Source: UBA8437 sp003445035 (GTDB taxonomy: Bacteria > Planctomycetota > Planctomycetia > Planctomycetales > Planctomycetaceae). From it: 7,603 nt of DNA. Numbering within the stretch: the first letter of the stretch is position 1; each line of letters starts with the position of its first letter. Made by a program: the position numbers and the translations under genes. Below, piece by piece: positions 1 to 5,951 of this stretch. Below the pieces are notes generated by a model. The model did not search any database, was not told the origin of the DNA, and worked only from the letters and a program-made list of their open reading frames with translations. The DNA lies in the NCBI GenBank assembly GCA_937901285.1, contig CALCHI010000092.1:1-7603 (forward strand), written 5' to 3'.

Positions 1-1861
1 CTTTCCGGTTGAGCACTTCCACTCGGAACCGCGCGCCCTGGACGTTGACCAGCAGCCTGTCCCCGACGAGCCGGAACGGCCGCGTGACAACTGTCCCCGG
101 CCTGCTGCTTGCCGCCAGGCACACAAAGCCGTCGAGCCGCAGCGTCGCCGCTCCGATGGCTTCGTCGTGCCTGGGCATCCCGTGCCGTTCGTTCGAGCCC
201 GAGTAGTAAATCCAGTGTCGGTCGTTGTGGGTGATGATGTTCGAGGGGGGAATGACCATGTCCTTGTCGAAACTGCCGGCCGGCCCTCGTGGTACCAGCG
301 GTTGACCGGTGTCGACCCAGCGGAAGTCCCAGTTTTCGGCGTCGCGACTGGTGGCGATGTAAAAGTTCAGCACGTCACGCTCGTGCCGCTTCTGAAGATC
401 CCGCGGCCCCTCGCTGTGATCCTGCGGAAAATCGAATCCGCTGATCAGGGCGAAATGGACACCGTGGTACATCCAGTCGGACATGCTATAGACCTGGCGA
501 CGGCGGTATTCCTTCGGCTCGCGGTTGAAGTACCAGTGCCGGCCGAGTTTCCAGTCGGTCGGATTCCGCTTCGGGTCGGGGTTGGTCATGCCGCGGTGGC
601 CGCGGACTTCCATCTCGGCCCTCAGAAATCGCTGGTAGTCGGTCCGTGTGAACAGCCGGTAGATCTTTGCGTCCTCGTCCCACATCAGTTGGCTGTGCGT
701 ATCAGCCGCACGGCCGGTGACCGGTTCGCCGTTGTTGTAGGGCGTCCAGCGAAGGCCGTCGGCCGAGTAGCCCAGGCAGGCACGGATCTTGCGAGGGTGC
801 CCCCAGCAGCACTTGTAGCGGTGCGCCGGATCGGTTTCGTGGGGATCGATGAAACAGCTGAAGGCGTAGGCCAGGCCCAGGTCGACGTCGATGATGTTGT
901 TCTGTTTCGTCCCTCCGAACTCCACCAGGCCCAGCTTCGGCTTGACCCAGTTTCGACCATCGCGGGAAACGGCATACCCCAGCGCAAACGGCTCGAGACT
1001 TGCCCGGTACCACATCTGGAACTTTTCACCATCGTGCAGGGCCGTGCCGTAATACGTGCACGACCGCTCCCAGGGCTGATCACGAACCAGAACCGGCTTG
1101 CCGCCGTTGAGCTTGGTGACGCGGCCGAGTTCCCGCTTGAGGTTGGACATCTCGGCAATGACGTGGTTGTCCACCAGCAACTGTTTCCGGTGCCCCACCT
1201 CGACGATTCCGCTGCCCGGCCTGGCCGGCACCTCGTCAAAATCCAGGTTGTCCACGGCCAGCGACGTTCGACCGCCGGTGTGGGCAAGTTCCAGGATCAC
1301 CACGCCGTGATACGGCTTCCGCATCCCGAGGTCGAGCTTCGTCCTGTCCCCGGAAAATCGGCCGGTGGAGCCACTGGCCAGGACCTTGCCGATCTTCGAG
1401 TCGGCGAAAATCTTCCAGTCGATCCGGTTGGTGGCCTCGCCGGCGGCATCCAGGTCCAGCGAATTGACGACAACCCCGAAACCCCGGCCCGGCGTGAAGC
1501 GGTACCAGTAGAAGTACGGTTCGGCCGTGTCGCCATCCAGCAGGTAGTTGGCGCCGTCCCCGCCGTCCCATTTGTCACGCCAGGTGCTGACCGTCTTCAG
1601 ATCATTCCCTGCGGAAAACTCCACCACGACATTCGGTGTCCAGCCGTTGCCCTTGGCGAAGGACTCGTTGAATCCGCCACTGTTGACACCCGTGACACGG
1701 TCGCCATAGCCCTTGACCGATTGCAGGCCCTGCAGTTCCCGGGACATCGGCAACCCGACGTTCTCGAAAAGCAGGATCGTCGCAAAAGCCGGTGCCCCGG
1801 CCAGGACCATCAACACCGCCATCACCAGGACGTTCTTTCGGCGAAGTGCCTTGCCGATCAT
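1..1861 (-). CDS. Secreted glycosidase-like protein with PEP-CTERM-type N-terminal domain and propeller (partial, C-terminus cut)
   Basis: The frame is open from the ATG at 1861-1859 to the left window edge, giving 620 codons with no stop. Residues 1-27 look like a Sec signal peptide: basic start, hydrophobic core about 11-22, cleavage after AFA. Residues about 28-212 resemble the beta-sandwich of PEP-CTERM-type exported proteins (GYGDRV, GGF, GWTPNVVV, VDNLDF). From about 220 (KQLLVDNHVIAEM) it matches a PVC-type family related to GH32/GH43 five-bladed propellers: DGEKFQMWY (277-285), YAVSRDGRNW (296-305), GYSADGLRW (364-372), YIATSRDAENW (501-511). The LDGFV segment and the TRPFRLVGDRLLVNV stretch (593-607) usually lie in the C-terminal sandwich, so perhaps 50-100 residues are missing. 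A role in binding or cutting extracellular polysaccharide is inferred; I cannot assign catalytic acids. AGGAG (1873-1869) lies 7 nt before the ATG and supports this start. Confidence 0.85.
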   Translation of the reverse strand, partial: MIGKALRRKNVLVMAVLMVLAGAPAFATILLFENVGLPMSRELQGLQSVKGYGDRVTGVNSGGFNESFAKGNGWTPNVVVEFSAGNDLKTVSTWRDKWDGGDGANYLLDGDTAEPYFYWYRFTPGRGFGVVVNSLDLDAAGEATNRIDWKIFADSKIGKVLASGSTGRFSGDRTKLDLGMRKPYHGVVILELAHTGGRTSLAVDNLDFDEVPARPGSGIVEVGHRKQLLVDNHVIAEMSNLKRELGRVTKLNGGKPVLVRDQPWERSCTYYGTALHDGEKFQMWYRASLEPFALGYAVSRDGRNWVKPKLGLVEFGGTKQNNIIDVDLGLAYAFSCFIDPHETDPAHRYKCCWGHPRKIRACLGYSADGLRWTPYNNGEPVTGRAADTHSQLMWDEDAKIYRLFTRTDYQRFLRAEMEVRGHRGMTNPDPKRNPTDWKLGRHWYFNREPKEYRRRQVYSMSDWMYHGVHFALISGFDFPQDHSEGPRDLQKRHERDVLNFYIATSRDAENWDFRWVDTGQPLVPRGPAGSFDKDMVIPPSNIITHNDRHWIYYSGSNERHGMPRHDEAIGAATLRLDGFVCLAASSRPGTVVTRPFRLVGDRLLVNVQGARFRVEVLNRK

Positions 1862-1904
1862 GTGCAGACTCCTGTCACGGCTCGTTCGATCTGAGGCGGA
1901 AGGC

Positions 1905-1933
1905 ACTATGTCCCCGGTGGTGACGGTCGTCAA
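1905..1933 (-). promoter_or_regulatory. Candidate sigma70-type promoter for the secreted propeller gene
   Basis: On the minus strand, TTGACG (1933-1928, five of six matches to TTGACA) is followed after exactly 17 nt by CATAGT (1910-1905, four of six matches to TATAAT). Transcription would start near 1898 and leave a 5' leader of roughly 35-40 nt containing the AGGAG site. The fit is good for GC-rich DNA, but it rests on consensus only. Planctomycete promoter consensus sequences are not well defined. Confidence 0.4.
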
Positions 1934-1952
1934 GACGCCGACCTTCAAGACG
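1930..1952. repeat. Direct repeat of TCAAGACG, two copies, overlapping the -35 box
   Basis: TCAAGACG occurs at 1930-1937 and again at 1945-1952, with 15 bp from start to start. The copy nearer the gene overlaps the candidate -35 hexamer. Two identical 8-mers in 23 bp at this position could be half-sites for a regulator of the downstream minus-strand gene. They could also be chance. Confidence 0.35.
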
Positions 1953-1962
1953 GTGGCTGACC

Positions 1963-1987
1963 GGTTCACGAACTGTTCGCCCGAACC
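1963..1987. repeat. 25-bp near-palindrome built from GTTC/GAAC units
   Basis: The plus strand reads GGTTC, A, CGAAC, T, GTTCG, CCC, GAACC. The outer arms (1963-1967 and 1983-1987) and inner arms (1969-1973 and 1975-1979) are each perfect 5-bp inverted pairs around T1974. Only the A versus CCC spacers break the symmetry. It begins 5 bp past the stop of the membrane-protein gene and lies about 30 bp upstream of the candidate -35 box of the next gene. It lacks a following T-run on the minus strand, so an intrinsic terminator is unlikely. An operator or an RNA fold is more plausible. Confidence 0.4.
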
Positions 1988-1992
1988 CGCTG

Positions 1993-4176
1993 CTACCTGA
2001 GGATGTTGAAGACATCCGAGAAGTCGTCCGTCCATGCCGCGCCCGGTTTATCCGGGGTGATCTCGATCCACGGAAGATCCGACTTGCTGTCCAGCAGCCC
2101 CCTGAGATGGGCTTCGTCGCGAGCGATCACCGCGTAAAGGGTGGGTTCCCGGCCCGTTTCCCGAAGACCAGTCGGCACGAACTGGTCGCGGCAAATCCAG
2201 CACCGCGAACCCGCATCCGCGGCCAGGTTCCCCAGGACCGGCCCCAGGCTGACATGGGGATTGCTGATGTGGATCACCAGGAAGCCATCCTCGGACAACT
2301 TCCTGTAATACAGCGCCAACGCCTCTCGAGTCAGCAGGTGCACCGGTATGACATCGGAACTGAAAGCATCGAGGATGATCATGCCGAAGGACCTGTCCTT
2401 CGCACGGGCCAGCATCAACCGTCCGTCTCCGACCACGATGTCGTATGCGTCGGATCCGCTGTCGCTGAGATAGGTGAACAGGTGTGGCGATTCGGCGATC
2501 CTCTTTATCGAGGGATCGATCTCGTAGAACGTGAAGTGCTGGCCGGGTTCCCGGTAGGCGACCATCGTCCCGGTCCCGAGGCCGACGACAGCGATCCGGG
2601 ACTTGGCCCTCTCGCCGCTGAACTCACCAAACACCTGGCCGAGAGGCCCGGACCGGTGAAAGTAGGCCAACGGTTCGTGACGACGTGACGGCTCGGTGCT
2701 CTGCATGCCGTGCATCGTGCGGCCGTGGTGCAGTTCGTGAAACCCGGTTTCGACATCTCGGAGCACGCGGTGGACGCCGAAGAAGGTCCGCTCCGAATGC
2801 AACACCGCCTTCTGGTCCTGGAACAGGTCTCCGAACTCGGTGGCCAGCAACACCACGCCGACTCCCAGGGCGAACACCAGCGTGAGCCGCTTGGCCAGGA
2901 AACCCAGGACCACCAGTGGAACCACCGTCACCAGTCCGTCCACGAGCGATCCGCGGGCAACAGCCAGCAGCAGGACCACGGCCACAGCCAGGCCCTCGGG
3001 AAGGAACACCCACCAGTTGCCCTGTTTCGGGTCGTGTTCGGAACGAAACCTCCAGAACAGAAGACAGGCCAGTAACAGTGTCAGTGGGTATTCCCAGTAG
3101 GACGGAAACAACAACGGGCCGACAAGCGAATTGAACATCCCCCCCAGCCATCCGCCGACGGCCATCCAGACATAGAACGCGGTCAACCGTGAGGTCCCGG
3201 GCCGGCGACGGGCCAGTTCTCCGTGAAAGACCATCGACCCCACGAAGAACACGGCCAGGTGCTTGACCATCTCCTGCAGAACCGAATCGGTTCGGAGAAA
3301 CAACAGCAGCAGGATGGCGACCGGAAATGACCGAACCATCCACACGTGCGACATCGGCTGCCAGCGCGAAAATGCCAGGATGTAAGTCAGCAGGTAAATC
3401 GACAGCGGCACCACCCAGAGCATCGGGATGGGGACCAGTTCACCGGTGACCTTGGTGGTGACGGCCAACAGCCAACTGGCCGGAACAAACGAAAACAGCA
3501 CCCACAGCCATCGCGACCGTCCGGCCGCTTCGAGAGGCGGATCGTCTTCGGACACGGGGGCAACCAACAGCGGTTGCGGTCCCTGCCGCCACAGCATCAC
3601 GCCGCAGGCCAGGGTCAGCACCACCACCGCTCCATAACCGCAGGCCCACACGTGGCTCTGCTGGACCAGCGTCAGGTTGGGTTCCAGCAGGATGGGGTAG
3701 CTCAGCAACGCCACCATGCTGCCGAGATTACTGGCCGCATACAGGAAGTACGGATCGTCGGCCAACGGATGCCGGCCGGACGAAAACCACTTCTGCAACA
3801 ACGGCGTTGTCGTGCAGACGGCAAAGACCGGGCCGCCCAGCGAGACTCCCAGGATCACGAGCAACCTGAGAACCGGATCACCACCCTCCAGTGGTTGCCG
3901 AAGCACGATGGGCAGGCACAGCAGGGGCAGGAAAAGCACCGCCCCGTGCAGCATCAACTGTCGTCGTGGTGCCAGGAACCTGGAGGTGACGTGGACATAC
4001 AGGTATCCGGCCAGCAAAACCCCCTGGAAGAAGAACAGGCACGAATTCCAAACGGCCGGCGCACCGCCGAGTGACGGCAATACCATCCGGGCAAACAGCG
4101 GTTGCACCGAAAACAGCAGCGCAGCACTCAGAAAGATCGCCACCGTGTGCACTGCCAGGGCCGTCCGCAACTTCAT
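1993..4176 (-). CDS. Polytopic membrane protein with C-terminal spermidine-synthase-like domain (fused MFS/spermidine synthase family)
   Basis: 727 residues from the ATG at 4176-4174 to TAG at 1995-1993. The N-terminal about 460 residues are very hydrophobic with a dozen or so membrane segments. The opening (VAIFLSAALLFSVQPLFARM) and the YAASNLGSMVALLSYP segment are typical of this fused family. The cytoplasmic C-terminus has HHGRTMHGMQ (483-492), the SAM-type loop VVGLGTGTM (530-538), the acidic YEIDP (E552), GDGR (583-586) and LDAFSSDVIPVHLLT (602-616). Spermidine synthases transfer aminopropyl groups from decarboxylated SAM. Here the usual GGGDG loop is GLGTG and the DxxD active-site pair is DAFS, so the substrate is uncertain. 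The start is chosen because the first membrane helix begins just after it. The same frame stays open to 5070 but there lies antisense to the dioxygenase gene and encodes Arg-rich nonsense. No strong Shine-Dalgarno lies directly upstream. Confidence 0.88.
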   Translation of the reverse strand: MKLRTALAVHTVAIFLSAALLFSVQPLFARMVLPSLGGAPAVWNSCLFFFQGVLLAGYLYVHVTSRFLAPRRQLMLHGAVLFLPLLCLPIVLRQPLEGGDPVLRLLVILGVSLGGPVFAVCTTTPLLQKWFSSGRHPLADDPYFLYAASNLGSMVALLSYPILLEPNLTLVQQSHVWACGYGAVVVLTLACGVMLWRQGPQPLLVAPVSEDDPPLEAAGRSRWLWVLFSFVPASWLLAVTTKVTGELVPIPMLWVVPLSIYLLTYILAFSRWQPMSHVWMVRSFPVAILLLLFLRTDSVLQEMVKHLAVFFVGSMVFHGELARRRPGTSRLTAFYVWMAVGGWLGGMFNSLVGPLLFPSYWEYPLTLLLACLLFWRFRSEHDPKQGNWWVFLPEGLAVAVVLLLAVARGSLVDGLVTVVPLVVLGFLAKRLTLVFALGVGVVLLATEFGDLFQDQKAVLHSERTFFGVHRVLRDVETGFHELHHGRTMHGMQSTEPSRRHEPLAYFHRSGPLGQVFGEFSGERAKSRIAVVGLGTGTMVAYREPGQHFTFYEIDPSIKRIAESPHLFTYLSDSGSDAYDIVVGDGRLMLARAKDRSFGMIILDAFSSDVIPVHLLTREALALYYRKLSEDGFLVIHISNPHVSLGPVLGNLAADAGSRCWICRDQFVPTGLRETGREPTLYAVIARDEAHLRGLLDSKSDLPWIEITPDKPGAAWTDDFSDVFNILR

Positions 4177-4229
4177 GATCTCATGGTCCGTCTCAACCGG
4201 CGGCGAGACATCCGCGATGGCGGAGCCAA
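4173..4229 (-). CDS. Possible 18-residue leader peptide overlapping the start of the membrane-protein gene
   Basis: A perfect AGGAGG (4241-4236, minus strand) is followed after 6 nt by TTG (4229-4227). That frame runs 18 codons and stops with a TGA (4175-4173) overlapping the ATG of the membrane-protein gene as ATGA. The predicted peptide is short and Arg-rich (LAPPSRMSRRRLRRTMRS). The membrane-protein gene has no strong ribosome site of its own, so this ORF could deliver ribosomes by translational coupling. This is inference: TTG starts are uncommon, and an AGGAGG can occur by chance. A longer in-frame ATG start at 4364 exists but has no visible support. Confidence 0.22.
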   Translation of the reverse strand: MAPPSRMSRRRLRRTMRS

Positions 4230-4514
4230 CGGGATCCTCCTGGACTGTCCCGAACCGTGAAAGCGTCGCGGAGACCGGCTTGGTGAACCCCCCAAGTATG
4301 ACGCGGACCGTCCGGATTGGGAAACTGGAGACAGTGACACAAAGCACGTGGTGCCCCTGTTCACGCCTGTGACGAAGGTCTCCAGGTGGCCGACCGCTCA
4401 TCCAATCCGACAAAAGACGAACTGGCTCCGGTCGGCCGCCTGTTGTACTTTCGAACAAGCTTTGGATCCGGGAAACTCCGGACATCTCCTCGTCAGCCAG
4501 TCCGGAGAATTGAC
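4177..4514. other. Divergent intergenic region between membrane-protein gene and dioxygenase gene
   Basis: This 338-bp stretch separates two divergently transcribed genes and should carry both promoters. I found no convincing sigma70-type pair on either strand. It contains the possible leader ORF (4173-4229), an AGGAGG at 4236-4241 (minus), a CACGTG palindrome at 4345-4350, and an inverted repeat over the dioxygenase ribosome site (4476-4507). No conserved protein-coding frame, tRNA or terminator was recognised. Confidence 0.6.
4476..4507 (+). promoter_or_regulatory. Inverted repeat covering the ribosome binding site of the dioxygenase gene
   Basis: CTCCGGAC (4476-4483) and GTCCGGAG (4500-4507) are perfect 8-bp inverted arms with a 16-nt loop. 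The right arm contains GGAG (4504-4507), the Shine-Dalgarno sequence 7 nt upstream of the ATG at 4515. In RNA this hairpin would hide the ribosome site. The loop also has TCTCC (4485-4489), which can pair with GGAGA (4504-4508) as an alternative. As DNA it could instead be an operator for a dimeric regulator. The repeat is seen directly; its role is inferred. Confidence 0.45.
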
Positions 4515-5258
4515 ATGAACCTGGAAAACCTCGTCGAGCAGTTTCGTGCCAACGGATTCGTGGTGGCCAGGGGGCTGTTTGAGGCCGACCTGCTGCAAGA
4601 CGTGACGGCCGAGGTCGAACGTGTCGTCGACGAAGTGGTCGCCTCCGGTGGTTACGACCGCATGTACTTCGACGACGAGACCGAGGCGTCTTCCGGCCGT
4701 ACCGCCTCGGCGGTGCGGTGCGTCTTCCGAATGCAGGATCTCTCGGACTTTCTGCGAAACCTGCTGGACTCGCCCACGCTGAACGATTTGGCCCGCACAC
4801 TGCTCGGCGACGAACCAGTGGCCGACGGGATCCAGTACATCGACAAGCCGCCGGGATCGAGCTACGAATTCCCCTATCACCAGGACAACGCCTACATGTT
4901 CTTTGAGCCGCCACTCGCCCTGGTCGCGACGCTGGCACTCGACGGGCAGCCTGCTGAGAGCGGGCCGATCTCCTGCCTCCGTGGATCCCATGTCCTCGAG
5001 ATCCTTCCGCACGCGCCCTCGGGCGTCCTGGGAGCCAGCCGCGGGCTGGTCGGTCCACCCGACACGGCAACTTACCCGGAAATTGCCGTCGAGGTCGAAG
5101 CCGGTGACGTGCTCGTCCATCACGCCAACGTGATTCACCGAACGGGTCCGAATCGTACGGACGGCCACCGGCGGAACCTCGGGTTCATCTACCACGGCAC
5201 GGCCGCCGCCCAGGATCTCCAGGCTCACGCGGCATACGAGCGGCAAGTCACCTGGTAG
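4515..5258 (+). CDS. Phytanoyl-CoA dioxygenase (PhyH) family Fe(II)/2-oxoglutarate-dependent oxygenase
   Basis: 247 residues, normal for a compact bacterial PhyH protein. The family couples 2-oxoglutarate decarboxylation to hydroxylation (or related oxidation) of a small molecule in the cytoplasm. The fold starts with the typical LVEQFRANGFVVARGLF segment (6-22). The metal triad is visible as H122 and D124 in YHQDN and H208 in IHRTGPN. R219 or R220 is placed to bind the 2-oxoglutarate carboxylate. GPISCLRGSH (150-159) and EAGDVLVHHANVIH (195-208) are also family-typical. The substrate cannot be told; PhyH relatives act on phytanoyl-CoA, ectoine and many natural products. The start at 4515 has GGAG 7 nt upstream, and the preceding in-frame codons back to 4386 show no family similarity. 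It is a lone plus-strand gene, convergent with the next one across 68 bp that show no clear terminator. Confidence 0.9.
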   Translation: MNLENLVEQFRANGFVVARGLFEADLLQDVTAEVERVVDEVVASGGYDRMYFDDETEASSGRTASAVRCVFRMQDLSDFLRNLLDSPTLNDLARTLLGDEPVADGIQYIDKPPGSSYEFPYHQDNAYMFFEPPLALVATLALDGQPAESGPISCLRGSHVLEILPHAPSGVLGASRGLVGPPDTATYPEIAVEVEAGDVLVHHANVIHRTGPNRTDGHRRNLGFIYHGTAAAQDLQAHAAYERQVTW

Positions 5259-5326
5259 TTGTCAGGAACGCTCGGAACTTCCCGATCGACCGCATTCGGC
5301 CGAAATCCGTACCCGGCAAGGACGAC

Positions 5327-5944
5327 TCAACCGAGGAACTTCCAGGATGACCTGGCGTCGGTCTGGTGACGACCGTCGAGTTCGATCATCAGCGGGACCA
5401 TCAGGTCGAGCGTGCGGGCGTTTTCGAAACCTCCGCAGTCAACCGCCCGGAACCCCGTGGCAGTGATCAACTCCATCACGACGGCCTTCGCCTCGGCATC
5501 CAGGCTGCACACGAACACGTCCAGAGGCTGACCATCGTGGCCCCGGCCCCCATCGAGTGTTTTCCAGAACGTTGTCTTGTAGGCGGCCACCCATCGTGCC
5601 GAGGCTGCCGCCCGACTGTTGTTTTCGATGCCGGCTACCTGCCCCGGCGGCACTGCACCGAAGGGATTGGTGATGTCGATGACGATTTTCTCGGCCAGGG
5701 AATCCTGAACCGCCTCGACGATCTCAGCCGCATCGCCGAACGGGACCGCCAGGACGACCAGCTCTCCGAACTCAGCCGCCTCGGACAGGGAACCACCACT
5801 TATCCCGCCAGCCAGTTCCGACGCGATGTCAGCGGCTCGCTGAGGCGAGCGACTCCCCAGAAAGACCTCGTGGCCCACCGCGGCGTAACCGCGCGCCAGC
5901 CCCTGTCCCATGCGTCCCGTACCACCCAGGATGCCGATCTTCAT
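5327..5944 (-). CDS. F420-type NADP-dependent oxidoreductase (NADPH-dependent F420 reductase family)
   Basis: 205 residues, matching the usual length of this family. The N-terminal Rossmann fold has GGTGRMG (7-13) after a short first strand, then GSRS (30-33), where the Arg/Ser pair typically holds the NADP phosphate. VVLAVPF (63-69), DITNP (90-94), AYKTTFW (121-127) and the C-terminal CGGFENARTLDLMVPLMIEL (170-189) are characteristic. Archaeal members exchange hydride between NADPH and coenzyme F420. Many bacterial homologues occur where F420 is not known to be made, so the true partner is unknown. The start ATG (5944-5942) lies 7 nt after the stop of the secreted-protein gene. The only Shine-Dalgarno-like sequence is a weak GAGAG overlapping that stop, so it is probably co-transcribed and perhaps translationally coupled. 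Predicted cytosolic. Confidence 0.87.
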   Translation of the reverse strand: MKIGILGGTGRMGQGLARGYAAVGHEVFLGSRSPQRAADIASELAGGISGGSLSEAAEFGELVVLAVPFGDAAEIVEAVQDSLAEKIVIDITNPFGAVPPGQVAGIENNSRAAASARWVAAYKTTFWKTLDGGRGHDGQPLDVFVCSLDAEAKAVVMELITATGFRAVDCGGFENARTLDLMVPLMIELDGRHQTDARSSWKFLG

Positions 5945-5951
5945 GCTGCTC

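Noticed and set aside
167..1894. 575-codon plus-strand open frame
   Set aside because: It lies antisense to the secreted propeller gene, which has a signal peptide, a ribosome site and family motifs. The plus frame gives a Val/Arg/Pro-rich sequence with no recognisable motif, as expected opposite GC-rich codons.
3346..4074. 242-codon plus-strand open frame rich in Gln, His and Arg
   Set aside because: This composition is the usual mirror of Leu/Val/Trp-rich membrane codons on the opposite strand; no motif was seen.
4345..4354. CACGTG / GCAC-GTG-GTGC palindrome in the divergent region
   Set aside because: It is too short and common in GC-rich DNA to call a regulator site without conservation data.
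4471..4494. Possible ECF-sigma promoter (GGAAAC ... CGTC) upstream of the PhyH gene
   Set aside because: The spacer is only 14 nt, shorter than usual for ECF promoters, and the boxes fall within the inverted repeat, so I could not support it.
4386..4514. Upstream in-frame start for the PhyH protein (ATG at 4386)
   Set aside because: The 43 extra residues show no PhyH similarity, and the ATG at 4515 has GGAG at proper spacing.
4177..5070. 298-codon in-frame N-terminal extension of the membrane-protein frame
   Set aside because: It is antisense to the well-supported PhyH gene and to the divergent intergenic region, is Arg/Pro-rich, and would bury the first membrane helix deep in the protein. 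The ATG at 4176 fits the family.
5293..5304. Terminator between the convergent PhyH and oxidoreductase genes
   Set aside because: Only a short TTCGGCCGAA palindrome is present, with no usable loop and no T-run.
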